Positions 1 to 8,844 of a stretch of 64,000 nt of DNA are shown here, one piece after another. This DNA comes from Spirochaetaceae bacterium. Lineage in GTDB: Bacteria; Spirochaetota; Spirochaetia; Treponematales; Treponemataceae. Position numbers and translations under genes: made by a program. Every line of letters starts with the position of its first letter. Within the stretch, counting starts at the first letter, position 1. The stretch lies in the NCBI GenBank assembly GCA_017622235.1, contig JAGARN010000005.1, positions 186,001 to 250,000 on the forward strand, in the 5' to 3' direction. The notes beneath the pieces were generated by a model that worked only from the letters and a program-made list of their open reading frames with translations, did not search any database and had not been told where the DNA came from.

Positions 1-139
1 AGGGATTCCTTTTGGTATAATACTAAAACAAGAACAAACTGAAAACAACACTCTTACACTAAAGAACCTTTTTACAAGAGAACAGTTTGAGGATATTTCC
101 ATAGACAAAGCAATAGACATTATAAAGAAAAACAGCTAA
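1..139 (+). CDS. hisS: C-terminal end of histidyl-tRNA synthetase (probable, partial)
   Basis: Only the last 45 codons are inside the window, in the frame starting at base 2 and ending at TAA 137-139. The peptide reads GIPFGIILKQEQ, then NNTLTLKNLFTREQ, then a short helix ending KKNS. The pattern of a beta strand, E/Q, TLKNL-x-T-x-EQ and a final helix matches the anticodon-binding domain end of class II synthetases, best HisRS, which would charge tRNA-His in the cytoplasm. ProRS or ThrRS tails are the main alternatives. The gene converges on the minus-strand gene that ends at 149, with only 9 bases between and no obvious terminator. Confidence 0.55.
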   Translation, partial: GIPFGIILKQEQTENNTLTLKNLFTREQFEDISIDKAIDIIKKNS

Positions 140-148
140 AGATTACTA

Positions 149-952
149 TTACTTTGCCCTACCCTTTTTTCTGTCATTTTCAAGTTTGTCTTTCCAAACC
201 TGACCTTTTTTCTTTAGTTCCTCTGCCTCATCTGCTTCGTTAAGAATTATACAAAACCTTCGCTGTGCAGATACAAAGAGCAATGCATTACGCATATCAT
301 CAATACGTTGAGTAGCAAGTTCATAGCGATCTCGATATTGGTCAGCAGCTTGAGCAATTAATTTACGAACCATTCTCACATAATAAACTGTAGTGTCATA
401 ATCTTGCGAACGAGGATCGAAATAATCCTTTGAAGCAGCTTTCATATCCAGCATATTTTTTGCAGTAACTGCAAATCGACCATTAAGTTCAACAAAGGCC
501 CATTTCCATTTAGTATTTTCGCCATAAGCATCCATCAACAAACGAATTGCTAAACCTAATTTTCTAGAAATAAAATAACGCTTTTCCAAAGGGATATTTG
601 AAATCTGAGCTAATTTATCCTCATATTCAGAAAATGGAGCATCAATTATATTTGTAACAATTTCTTCAAGATATATAACAGCTTTGTATAAAATTTTTCT
701 AGCTTCGTTTAAAGCGTCAGTGTTTTTCGTTGATAAAATTTCAACCGAAAGATTATTAATAGTCATATATATTGTAGCAATATATATCATATCTTCTGCC
801 AACATAAGGCGTTTATATGCCACACCCGAGGAATCTTTTGCAATTAAGTTTAGTATGTTTTTTTCTTTTTCTAAGATTTTTTCAATCTCACTCTTATAAG
901 GTTCACTCTTAGACTTAAGTAGTTCTCTGGATTCTTCTGCAATTTTAGCCAT
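149..952 (-). CDS. Conserved helical protein of unknown function
   Basis: 267 residues, no signal peptide and no membrane segment. It is rich in Lys/Glu and appears almost entirely alpha-helical, with aromatic pairs such as YKRLMLAEDMIYIATIY (about 46-62) and KWKWAFVELNGRF (about 147-159). I recognise no enzyme motif. The ATG at 952 overlaps the recN stop by 8 bases and is preceded by GGAGG at good spacing inside the recN end, so it is probably translationally coupled to recN. It is the last gene of the minus-strand run that starts at dut. A gene in this place next to recN is, as I recall, also found in other treponemes, so it is probably a lineage-specific cytosolic protein; its job cannot be read from the sequence. 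Confidence 0.7.
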   Translation of the reverse strand: MAKIAEESRELLKSKSEPYKSEIEKILEKEKNILNLIAKDSSGVAYKRLMLAEDMIYIATIYMTINNLSVEILSTKNTDALNEARKILYKAVIYLEEIVTNIIDAPFSEYEDKLAQISNIPLEKRYFISRKLGLAIRLLMDAYGENTKWKWAFVELNGRFAVTAKNMLDMKAASKDYFDPRSQDYDTTVYYVRMVRKLIAQAADQYRDRYELATQRIDDMRNALLFVSAQRRFCIILNEADEAEELKKKGQVWKDKLENDRKKGRAK

Positions 953-2672
953 GACTTATGCCTCCAAATCTAGACAGCAAAGACTCTGCGTGTTCTAAAG
1001 ATTCTGTCGTTATGGCGTCACCTGAAAGCATACGAGCTATCTCTTCTACACGCTGGCGACCTGAAACATCTTGTACACTTGTTACAGTACTTCCAGAACC
1101 GCTATTTTTTGCTATCTTTATTTGATTATCGGCATAACAAGCGATACTCGCCACATGAGTAATACAGAAAATTTGGCTTTTTTTAGAAAGTTTTTTCAGA
1201 TGGGCTCCTACCGCTACAGAAACTTCACCACCTATACCTGTATCAATTTCATCAAATACCAGAGTATCCACAGAGTCAGACTCAGCAAGAATGGTTTTGA
1301 TGGCAAGCATTACACGAGAAAGCTCTCCACCAGAGGCAATTTTTGCTAAAGGTTTTACTGGAGAGCCTTGATTTGTACTTATGAGGAATTCAACATCATC
1401 CATACCATAGGGGCCACACTTTTGCATTACTCCACCCTCTGTTTCTGGCTTTTCTTCAACTGAAACAGAAAATACTGCTCCTTTCATACCAAGAACAGAA
1501 AGCACAGATTCAATTTGTTTTGACATCTGTTTACCAAAGAGTTTACGCTTTTCTGAAAGTTTTTTTGCAGTTGTATAAACCGTTTTTGAAAGTTGTTCAA
1601 CTTGTAGTTCTAACAAATCTTTATTTTGTTGACTACTAGTAATATTTTCTAATTCACGTCGTGCATTTTTTGCGTATTCAATAACTTCAGCCAAAGAAGA
1701 CTGATGTCCTTGTGAAGCATATTTTTTCTTTAGCTTAAAAATTAATGCAAGTCGCTCTTGAACATATTCTAGCCGGTCAGGATCAAATACTAAACCTTGA
1801 GTAAAACTACGTAATTCTTCTGCTATATCGGAAATTTCATAAAAACTACTTTCTAGGCGATTGTCTAAGGAAGAAAGAGTTGCATCTGAATTTGCAGCTT
1901 GCGATAAATGATTTTGAGCTTTTTTAAGAGCTGATAAAACTGAAAAACCTTCTTGTATTCCAGAAAGAATTGATGTAACAGCTTCTACATCAGAGTAAAT
2001 TTGTTCAAATTTTAAAAGTCTATTTTCTTCTGCGGTAAGATTATCTTCTTCTTCTGGCTTTAACTTTGCTTCTTCAATTTCATTTACAGCAAATGTAAGC
2101 AATTCTATACGCCGCTGTCTGTCAGCATCAGATGTACAAAGTTCATCAAGCTGCTTACGTTTTTCTACAAGTTGTGCGTATAAAGATGTAAAACTTGCAA
2201 CTTCTTCCGTAATACCTGCATAAGAATCCAAAAAACGTCGATGTTCCAAAACACGCAGAAGGGACTGGTGCTGATGTTGACCATGTATATCAACCAAAAA
2301 GGAAGCAAATTCAGCAAGTTCCGTTCGGGTAACTGGTACTTCTTGGATCCATGCACCGGTTTTCCCGTTTTCACGGACAAACCGACGAATTAAAACTCTT
2401 CCATCTTCTGGTTGTATTCCGTGTTCTTCAAGCCATTGCAGACTCTCTAATTGATTTTTGCAAATGGAAAAAGTACCAGAAACCTTTGCTTCTGAGGCAC
2501 CTTGACGTATTACTTCCGTACCGCCTTTTCCGCCTAACAAAAATGACAACGCACCTATAAGAATCGATTTTCCTGCACCAGTTTCTCCGCTAAGCACAGT
2601 AAAACCTGAATTAAATTCCAGTGAAACTGAATCTATCAACGCAAAGTTTGATATAGTTACATCCTCAAGCAA
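945..2672 (-). CDS. recN: DNA repair protein RecN (SMC-like ATPase)
   Basis: SMC-family ATPase that acts in cohesion and repair of DNA double-strand breaks in the cytoplasm. The start is most likely TTG 2672: it gives LEDVTISNFALIDSVSLEF, the usual RecN N-terminus, and sits 5 bases after AGGAGG (2678-2683). The longer frame from 2813 adds 47 residues that look like antisense of nadK. With this start the protein is 575 residues, normal for RecN. Walker A GETGAGKS lies near residue 31, a long coiled coil occupies the middle (about 155-390), the ABC signature SGGELSRVMLAIK is near 450, and Walker B/D-loop DEIDTGIGG near 480. Its first 8 bases overlap the nadK stop (TTGCTTGA), so it is coupled to nadK. 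Confidence 0.96.
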   Translation of the reverse strand: MLEDVTISNFALIDSVSLEFNSGFTVLSGETGAGKSILIGALSFLLGGKGGTEVIRQGASEAKVSGTFSICKNQLESLQWLEEHGIQPEDGRVLIRRFVRENGKTGAWIQEVPVTRTELAEFASFLVDIHGQHQHQSLLRVLEHRRFLDSYAGITEEVASFTSLYAQLVEKRKQLDELCTSDADRQRRIELLTFAVNEIEEAKLKPEEEDNLTAEENRLLKFEQIYSDVEAVTSILSGIQEGFSVLSALKKAQNHLSQAANSDATLSSLDNRLESSFYEISDIAEELRSFTQGLVFDPDRLEYVQERLALIFKLKKKYASQGHQSSLAEVIEYAKNARRELENITSSQQNKDLLELQVEQLSKTVYTTAKKLSEKRKLFGKQMSKQIESVLSVLGMKGAVFSVSVEEKPETEGGVMQKCGPYGMDDVEFLISTNQGSPVKPLAKIASGGELSRVMLAIKTILAESDSVDTLVFDEIDTGIGGEVSVAVGAHLKKLSKKSQIFCITHVASIACYADNQIKIAKNSGSGSTVTSVQDVSGRQRVEEIARMLSGDAITTESLEHAESLLSRFGGISHG

Positions 2673-3531
2673 GAAGACCTCCTGACCAATGTAGCTTTGA
2701 TCGCAAAGTATTATAAAAATGTGGCGAAGAACAACCCGCAAGTTTAACTTTTTCAGGGGCAATACTAAACTCAACCCTATCTTCATATTCAAGATGAAAA
2801 TTAACTTGCCCATCAGCAGAAAGAGTTATACCCTTAGCTCTTGAAAATGGAATAACTGCTTCGAGACATCCGTTTGGGGGTAACACTAAAGGTCTGTTTG
2901 AAAGAGAAAATGGAGAAACGGGATTTAAAAGCAATAAATCCATAGTTGGGTCAATTATAGGTCCACCAGCAGCTGCCGAGTAAGCAGTAGATCCTGTTGC
3001 AGTTGCAACAATAATACCGTCAGCCCTAAATCTTCCACATGAAATACCGTCAAAAGATAATTCTAAATCCACAAGACGTGCTGCTTCTGACGTAGAAATA
3101 ACAACATCATTTAATGCATTAGAAGTAAAAACTTGAATACCCTTACGAAAAACAGAAGACTGAACCAAACTTCTAGTAGAAAAAGCCATTTGACCTTTAA
3201 GAAATTCGGATAACTTTTCTTTCCATTCTGTTTTTTGTACTCCAGCAATAAAACCAAATTGACCTAAATTAATCGGAAACACAGGAATTCCCAACAACGC
3301 ACAACTACGAGCAGCAAAAAGTACAGTACCATCTCCACCAAGTGTTATCGAAAAATCAAAACTTTCAAAAGGATTTTTTTGGTTACAAACACCTGACGTT
3401 GTGGTACACTCACCCGAAAAGAGGTATTGTTCTGCTTTTACACCTGATTCCTCAAGAAAATTACTTACAGAATCAGCTAAAAGCTGAGAATCTGTCTTGT
3501 ATGTGTTCACCACAATAAGACATTTTTTCAA
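2665..3531 (-). CDS. nadK: NAD kinase
   Basis: Phosphorylates NAD to NADP. Visible family motifs are GGDGT (in LGGDGTVLFAARS), NLGQFGFIA, and TGSTAYSAAAGGPI, which forms the NAD-binding pocket. The chosen start is TTG 3529-3531, giving KKCLIVVNTYKT, a typical NadK first strand, 8 bases after AGGAGG; the frame from 3567 adds 12 unlikely residues and overlaps the upstream gene. The protein is then 288 residues, normal for the family. It lies directly after the DegT-like gene and overlaps recN, a pairing seen in many bacteria. Confidence 0.95.
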   Translation of the reverse strand: MKKCLIVVNTYKTDSQLLADSVSNFLEESGVKAEQYLFSGECTTTSGVCNQKNPFESFDFSITLGGDGTVLFAARSCALLGIPVFPINLGQFGFIAGVQKTEWKEKLSEFLKGQMAFSTRSLVQSSVFRKGIQVFTSNALNDVVISTSEAARLVDLELSFDGISCGRFRADGIIVATATGSTAYSAAAGGPIIDPTMDLLLLNPVSPFSLSNRPLVLPPNGCLEAVIPFSRAKGITLSADGQVNFHLEYEDRVEFSIAPEKVKLAGCSSPHFYNTLRSKLHWSGGLLA

Positions 3532-3550
3532 CAGCCAAGCCTCCTTTTGT

Positions 3551-4606
3551 TTATGGCAATGTGCCAAGAACTTTTATAATCGAAGAAACTTGAGAATTTC
3601 CAAGCCGTGGATAAAGAGGAAAATTTGCAGTACGCAACAAAAGAGACTTTGCATTAACACAATCTGCAAGTTCTTCTTTTAAATATTCCGCCACGGAATT
3701 TTCAAAAGCGTAGCCAATTTCCACACCCTTTCGGGCTGCATATTGCTTAACATCTTTAAAACCACTGTTTAACAAAACAGGAAAGGTATAAGCAGCAGAC
3801 ACACCATTTTGAGTACGAAGAAATGTTTTATGACGGCTAGACATAAGTGCTTTTTGGAAAGCCTCAAAAATGTCTTGTCGTATTTGGTGGTTTCGGTTGA
3901 ATTCTTTTAACTGAACAAAGGCAAGAGCACTATTCAAATCTGGAAGAATATCTGTAGAGGGTGCTTTTTCTACTAAATGTTTCAAAACAATCCATTCTCG
4001 ACGGGATGGAGCTATAAGAACAGCACCACCGCCGCCAGTAACAATATCACGTTCTTCTAAACCCATTATTGAATAAACGCCCATCGTTCCAGCTTTTTGA
4101 ATCTCTACTTCATCAGTATCTTCTTTTGGCGGCAAGTGGCGAAATGCACCAAGACTTTGGGAAATATCCTCTATAATGGGAATTCCAAATGCCAACAATG
4201 AATCCATATCTGGAATATTTCCCATTGTATGGGTTAAAAGTAGCAATCTACCGCCATTCTTTATACCTTGTTCCACAGATTCTTGAAAAACTAATGCAGT
4301 ATCAACAGAAACATCAAGAAGGATTGGCTTATAACCTAAAGCCATTATCGTTTGAAACTGCCATATTGGAGCCAATGCAGAAATCATGACACCGCTTTCA
4401 AGTGGTAAATCTATAGCTTCTAAAGCATATTTTAGTGCAATATTAGGGCTTCTAAAGGCAACACAACCGTCGATATTTAAAAACTCCTTTACTACTTGAG
4501 TAAGACGAACATTCATCTCTCCTGGACCAATTTTTTCATCTACCATACAGGTGAGAACAGCATCCATCTCTTTGCGTCGAATAGTAGAACTATATGTTTG
4601 AATCAT
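3551..4606 (-). CDS. DegT/DnrJ/EryC1-like (SpsC-like) protein lacking the PLP lysine
   Basis: Fold type I PLP aminotransferase relative of the sugar aminotransferase group. Seen: the segment FLNIDGCVAFRSPNIALKYAL (split: FLNIDG, then a C-V-A-F-R-S strand), LLDVSVDTALV, the cofactor aspartate motif EDISQSLGA (about 146-154) and the glycine run VTGGGGAVLIA (about 189-199). In active members the Schiff-base lysine stands between a Ser-Phe and this G-E-G-G run; here the stretch is YSIMGLEERDIVTGGGG, with no lysine. It therefore probably does not catalyse transamination in the usual way, and may be a structural or regulatory relic. ATG 4606 lies one base after the cheW stop; an upstream TTG at 4621 is possible. 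The sandwich between cheW and nadK matches what I recall as spsC in T. pallidum. Confidence 0.75.
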   Translation of the reverse strand: MIQTYSSTIRRKEMDAVLTCMVDEKIGPGEMNVRLTQVVKEFLNIDGCVAFRSPNIALKYALEAIDLPLESGVMISALAPIWQFQTIMALGYKPILLDVSVDTALVFQESVEQGIKNGGRLLLLTHTMGNIPDMDSLLAFGIPIIEDISQSLGAFRHLPPKEDTDEVEIQKAGTMGVYSIMGLEERDIVTGGGGAVLIAPSRREWIVLKHLVEKAPSTDILPDLNSALAFVQLKEFNRNHQIRQDIFEAFQKALMSSRHKTFLRTQNGVSAAYTFPVLLNSGFKDVKQYAARKGVEIGYAFENSVAEYLKEELADCVNAKSLLLRTANFPLYPRLGNSQVSSIIKVLGTLP

Positions 4607-4607
4607 G

Positions 4608-5093
4608 TTATTTGATGTCAATAATCTTTTGTAATTCTTTCGGATTGAACAATCGTCTGATGTCTAAGATTATCAGATAGCCTTGTTCCTGCCGTATAAC
4701 ACCATGGATGTACTCTGTACCAATACCACTAAGCATTTGTGGTGGTGGCTTAACTTCATCCCTAGTAACAGGAATTACCCTTGCTATTCGGTCGATAATT
4801 ATTCCTATCTTGAGTCCATCTATATTCAGAATAATAAATCCACCCTGAAATTCATCATCCTCATCATCTGCCTCAAGTTCAACTTTTTTAAGACGAAACC
4901 TTTTGTGTAAGTTAATAATCGGGATAATTTCGCTACGAAGATTAAAAATACCTTCTACATAGTACGGAGCGTTAGGAATGGGTCTAACGGTCTGAACCTT
5001 AACAATCTCTTTAACGTCCATTATATCAACACCGTACAACTCTTCGCCAAGCTGAAACGTAACAAGCTGAAATTGTGAATCACCAACAGCCAT
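4608..5093 (-). CDS. cheW: Chemotaxis coupling protein CheW
   Basis: Adaptor that links methyl-accepting chemotaxis receptors to the histidine kinase CheA on the inner membrane. 161 residues, the whole length being one CheW domain: FQLGEELYGVDIMDVKEIV at the N-terminus, PNAPYYVEGIFNLRSEIIPIINL (in two parts around residues 40-62), then GIIIDRIARVIPV and LGI-type strand ends. The acidic insert LEADDEDDEFQGG near residue 75 is unusual for CheW, but its position, between two strands, is a loop. ATG 5093 is preceded by GGAGG. A promoter at 5125-5154 may start a transcript here, with the DegT-like gene and nadK downstream. In motile spirochaetes this controls periplasmic flagellar reversal. Confidence 0.95.
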   Translation of the reverse strand: MAVGDSQFQLVTFQLGEELYGVDIMDVKEIVKVQTVRPIPNAPYYVEGIFNLRSEIIPIINLHKRFRLKKVELEADDEDDEFQGGFIILNIDGLKIGIIIDRIARVIPVTRDEVKPPPQMLSGIGTEYIHGVIRQEQGYLIILDIRRLFNPKELQKIIDIK

Positions 5094-5124
5094 ATAGCCT
5101 CCGTAAAATATTGGTCTATTAGTT

Positions 5125-5154
5125 AGAATACACCGAAAAGTTATTAACGGTCAA
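5125..5154 (-). promoter_or_regulatory. Sigma-70-type promoter ahead of cheW
   Basis: On the minus strand TTGACC (5154-5149) is followed after 18 bases by TATTCT (5130-5125). The predicted start near 5118 leaves about 25 bases before the cheW ATG, including its GGAGG. The -35 element sits in the last codons of the HEAT-repeat gene. Confidence 0.45.
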
Positions 5155-6574
5155 GTATTTTACGTGCTTTAGTTTTATTGACACTGTTTTTTTCTGAATC
5201 CGCTAATTTTTCTACCTCTAATGTAACAGAGGGAAAACGATTCTTTGCATATATATCAAGACCTGTTCCTACAGTTGAAACATCATCTGATTGTAAATAA
5301 GCTAAACATATTTCATCATAGGCTGGATTCTCGTTGCTAGCAAAAAGTTTACCAAGAGCGTATCTTAGTTGCTTTTTTTTGTCGTCTGCAAGGGTTTCCT
5401 TTGCTAATTCAATAACTGCATCTACGGAAGATTGGGAACCTTGCTTCAAAAGTGCTTCTGCAACTTTAGCTTTGGCAGTATCACCAATATTTTTTTCTTT
5501 TAGTAGAGATTTAAGGTACTCTATTCCATCTTTGTAATCTAGTTCTGCTAAGAGGTCGTAACAAGCATATTTTACTGTTGATTCCGGGTCGTTTTTAGCA
5601 CGATAAAGAACATATGGAGCAGCTTGAAGTAGATTCATTTGTTTTATCGAAGAAATAGCTTCAAGACGAACTTTGTAATGGGAATCCCTAATTGCTTCGA
5701 TTATTGTTGAAACAGCACTTTCATCATTTGGGTAATGCCCAAGAGCTTTAACAACAGAAGTACGAAAGTTTGGATCTGTACTTTCAAAAAGGTCAACAAG
5801 TATTGAAACTGATTCAGGTTTTTCCATTGCACCGATAGCCTCTGCCGCATACATTCTAACAAAGGTATTTTCATCTTCATCTTGTGTAATACTAACAAGC
5901 TGATCCCAAGTTTCTACAGCTTTGAGTTTACCTAAAGCTTTCATCACTGACTGTCGCTGAGCCGTTGAAAGATCGTCTCGTTCAAGATATGTTGCCAAAA
6001 AAACTGCATCATCAGGGGAACCTATTTCTGCAAGAGAAGAAAGAGCACTGTCAAAATATTCTGTATTGTCATTTTCAAGTAAACTTTTTGCAAAAGGTGC
6101 GGCTTCTGTAAGTTTTATTGCAGAGGCATATTTAAAAAGCAAAGATACAGTAGAGGTTTTTTCGTCAAATGGGTCTTCTAAAATCATCAATGTGTAATCT
6201 ACAAGACTAGGATCCTTTGCTTCAGTAAAATACATAATTATTTTTTCTCTGAGAGACGTCGTACGAGTACGTTGGAACAAATTAAAAACTTGTTCAAGGT
6301 ATGGATATTTTTCTTCTTTCATGAATCCATCAAGCATTTTAACAATCTCGTCATCAAGACCGTAACGTAAAACATTTAATTCTTTATCTTTTTCAGATTC
6401 TTCTACCTCTGCTGTAGACTCTTCTAATTCAGTATCAGCTGAGTGAATCTGTAGTTTTGGTTCTGGAATAGTTGAAGTTTGTGCAACAATACTTGTTACC
6501 CACACAAAAAGAGACAATGCAAAGAACAATATTTTCTTTGCAGAAAAGAAATACTTCCCTGTAAGTCTTTTCAT
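5144..6574 (-). CDS. Exported HEAT-repeat protein
   Basis: 476 residues from ATG 6574, chosen because GGAGG lies 5 bases upstream; the alternative ATG 6586 has no ribosome site. A signal peptide KKILFFALSLFVWVTSIVAQ is followed by an acidic linker (EESTAEVEESEKDKE) and then about ten HEAT-like helix pairs. Examples are FDSALSSLAEIGSPDDAVFLA, YAAEAIGAMEKPESV and VRLEAISSIKQM, with the spacing of roughly 32-38 residues typical of PBS-lyase-type HEAT. It probably works as a periplasmic protein-binding scaffold. No enzymatic motif is present. It lies between tgt (55 bases) and cheW (50 bases), which says little about its job. Confidence 0.8.
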   Translation of the reverse strand: MKRLTGKYFFSAKKILFFALSLFVWVTSIVAQTSTIPEPKLQIHSADTELEESTAEVEESEKDKELNVLRYGLDDEIVKMLDGFMKEEKYPYLEQVFNLFQRTRTTSLREKIIMYFTEAKDPSLVDYTLMILEDPFDEKTSTVSLLFKYASAIKLTEAAPFAKSLLENDNTEYFDSALSSLAEIGSPDDAVFLATYLERDDLSTAQRQSVMKALGKLKAVETWDQLVSITQDEDENTFVRMYAAEAIGAMEKPESVSILVDLFESTDPNFRTSVVKALGHYPNDESAVSTIIEAIRDSHYKVRLEAISSIKQMNLLQAAPYVLYRAKNDPESTVKYACYDLLAELDYKDGIEYLKSLLKEKNIGDTAKAKVAEALLKQGSQSSVDAVIELAKETLADDKKKQLRYALGKLFASNENPAYDEICLAYLQSDDVSTVGTGLDIYAKNRFPSVTLEVEKLADSEKNSVNKTKARKILDR

Positions 6575-6629
6575 TACCACCTCCATTATAATACTAAAGC
6601 AACAAACTATAATTTAGTTACAGCTTGAC

Positions 6630-7760
6630 TTAAACATTACCAGCCTTGTAGCGACACAAAAAATCTTTCTTATACTCTAAAAATCTATCCTGTTCTATGG
6701 CGGAACGAATTTCTTGTATCATTTGATTCAGAAAAGCAAGATTATGGTAAGACGCAAGCATTGCACTAAGAATTTCTTGTTCTTTAAACAAATGACGCAA
6801 ATACGCCCTAGAATATTGTCGGCAAACTTTACATTTACATTCACTATCAATAGGAGTAAAATCTTCTGCAAATCTGGCATTTTTTATTGAAAGGCAACCA
6901 TCTCTTGTAAAATACGAACCATTTCTAGCGTTTCGTGTAGGTAACACGCAATCAAACATATCTATACCATTTTCTACAGCTTCAAGAATATATTCTGGCG
7001 TACCGATTCCCATCACATACCGTGGTTTATCCTTTGGTAAAAACTCTGCTGTATACGCAAGGGTTTCTGCATAAACTTCTTGCGGTTCCCCCACAGAAAG
7101 ACCACCGATAGCTATGCCTGGCAAATCTAATTCTGAAACAAATTCTGCTGACTGTTTTCGTAAGTGGCGAAAAAAATTTCCCTGAACAATAGGAAAAAGC
7201 AAACCTTCGTATCCCTCTTGTTTTTTTTGTAACCAAGTTTTTTTTGCTCGCAACGCCCAATCATTAGTAATTTTTAATGCTTGAATTGCTTGCTTTTCTG
7301 TTGTATCAAAGCCGGTACAAACGTCAAGTTGCATTTGAATATCACTATTAAACTGACATTGTAAATTTACAACAAGTTCCGGGCTAAGAAAATGCTTAGA
7401 CCCGTCTATGTGGCTTTGAAAATTTACACCTTGTTCTGTAATTTTTCTAAAAGGTGAAAGAGAAAAAACTTGAAAACCACCAGAATCTGTTAGAAAATTC
7501 CTTTCCCATTTTGAAAAACCGTGAAGCCCTCCTGCTTTTTCAAGAATATCACCACCTGGTCTTAAATACAGATGATAAGTATTTGCTAATATTATCTCAA
7601 ACCCGATTTCTTCTAAATCATCCTTTGAAATTGCTTTAACAGTAGCGTTTGTTCCAACAGGCATAAAAACAGGTGTTCTAACTGAACCATGTGGCAAGTT
7701 CATCACTCCTGTACGAGCTAAGCAAGTAGCATCTTTATGCAACTCATTAAAAATACCCAT
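6630..7760 (-). CDS. tgt: Queuine tRNA-ribosyltransferase
   Basis: Exchanges guanine 34 of GU(N)-anticodon tRNAs for the queuosine precursor preQ1. Seen: DSGGFQVFSLS, with the substrate-recognition aspartate, GGLSVGEP, DCVLPTRNARNG and the zinc site C-x-C-x2-C near the C-terminus (CKCKVCRQYSRAYLRHL, with the ligand His a little further on). The start is ATG 7760, giving MGIFNELHKD and 376 residues, the family length, with AAGGAG upstream; the longer frame from 7787 would overlap the permease gene. It is downstream of the LptF/G-like pair in the same run. Confidence 0.96.
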   Translation of the reverse strand: MGIFNELHKDATCLARTGVMNLPHGSVRTPVFMPVGTNATVKAISKDDLEEIGFEIILANTYHLYLRPGGDILEKAGGLHGFSKWERNFLTDSGGFQVFSLSPFRKITEQGVNFQSHIDGSKHFLSPELVVNLQCQFNSDIQMQLDVCTGFDTTEKQAIQALKITNDWALRAKKTWLQKKQEGYEGLLFPIVQGNFFRHLRKQSAEFVSELDLPGIAIGGLSVGEPQEVYAETLAYTAEFLPKDKPRYVMGIGTPEYILEAVENGIDMFDCVLPTRNARNGSYFTRDGCLSIKNARFAEDFTPIDSECKCKVCRQYSRAYLRHLFKEQEILSAMLASYHNLAFLNQMIQEIRSAIEQDRFLEYKKDFLCRYKAGNV

Positions 7761-7773
7761 AAAAACTTTCTCC

Positions 7774-8844
7774 TTAAGTTCTAGCAAATTTAAGTAAAAC
7801 TACACTTAGAGGAATAAACATAATAACTGGAAACCAAGCTCCTAAAAGTGGCGATATATACCCAAACTTTGCTAAAAGCATTGTAACCATTTGAGTTACA
7901 TAAAATAAAACCGCAGCACCAACGCAAAGAACTAAACTAATAAGCAAAACATTTTTGCGAGTTTTACCAGAAAGCCCTATCGAAAGGAATACAACTATAA
8001 ATACAACCAATGGGAAGGAATACTTCTTGTAGTATTCTGACAAGGCTTCGGCTGTCGGCAACCCCGAACGCTTTAACCTTGAAATATAAGATTTAGCCTC
8101 TTGCACTGAAACTGTGTCAACTGCAACAGTATTGTTGCGAAATGTTTCTGGGGGTTCGGTTAATAAAGCCATCGTTTCTTGTGACACAGGAGAACTAACA
8201 AGCCCCTGATCTTTTAATACATATTGTGTTCCTTCTGTAACATCCCAGTTATTACCATTCCATACAGCAGTTATAGCCCTAACGACTGTATTCAGGGATT
8301 TGTCTTCATTTCTTAGAATTACAAACATTCTTTTTAACGTCTGATCCTCATCGCTATAAAAATCTGCATTATAAACTACAGAACCACCAGAAGAGATTAT
8401 AACAATTTGATCATTATTTAAAGACTGATTTTTGTTGAGCAACTGATTTTGTAGAGATATTTTTTTTGCATAAGTCGGAACAACAATTCTATCCTCGAAT
8501 ATAAACAAACCAAAACTAAGAAATAATGAAAAAACCAACAATGGTAATGTAAACCTAAATAAAGATACGCCCGAAGCGAACACAGCCGTTAGTTCATTTT
8601 TAGCATAAAAATCACTTAACACATAGCATACCGCAAACAAAATAGAAAGAGGCAAAGAAAATGACAAAGTTTTTGGAATGTAAAGTAGCATAACATACAT
8701 AACTTGAACAAATGGCACTTGCTGCGAAATAAAACTCCACAAATTCATCAATAAGTCTACCAATACCAGTATTAGCGAGAAAAAAAACATTGCTCCTAAA
8801 AATACAGGTAAAAAACGCCGCATTAAGTAAGAAAAAAATCTCAT
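7774..8844 (-). CDS. LptF/LptG family permease, second of the pair
   Basis: YjgP/YjgQ-family inner-membrane protein, the permease half of the ATP-driven lipid extractor that in Gram-negatives moves LPS from the inner membrane. Seen: three N-terminal membrane segments (about 12-35, 55-77, 95-117), a periplasmic beta-jellyroll-like middle (about 125-255) and three C-terminal segments from PLVVFIVVFLSIGLSG onwards. 356 residues from ATG 8844, which overlaps the previous stop as ATGA. Treponemes are generally held to lack LPS, so the cargo is unclear; a lipid or lipoglycan is likely. It is probably the LptG-type partner, but LptF and LptG cannot be told apart safely here. Confidence 0.85.
   Translation of the reverse strand: MRFFSYLMRRFLPVFLGAMFFFSLILVLVDLLMNLWSFISQQVPFVQVMYVMLLYIPKTLSFSLPLSILFAVCYVLSDFYAKNELTAVFASGVSLFRFTLPLLVFSLFLSFGLFIFEDRIVVPTYAKKISLQNQLLNKNQSLNNDQIVIISSGGSVVYNADFYSDEDQTLKRMFVILRNEDKSLNTVVRAITAVWNGNNWDVTEGTQYVLKDQGLVSSPVSQETMALLTEPPETFRNNTVAVDTVSVQEAKSYISRLKRSGLPTAEALSEYYKKYSFPLVVFIVVFLSIGLSGKTRKNVLLISLVLCVGAAVLFYVTQMVTMLLAKFGYISPLLGAWFPVIMFIPLSVVLLKFART

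Noticed and set aside
2673-2813. 47-residue N-terminal extension of the recN frame
   Set aside because: It overlaps nadK, has no family match, and a TTG with AGGAGG at the expected RecN N-terminus explains the start.
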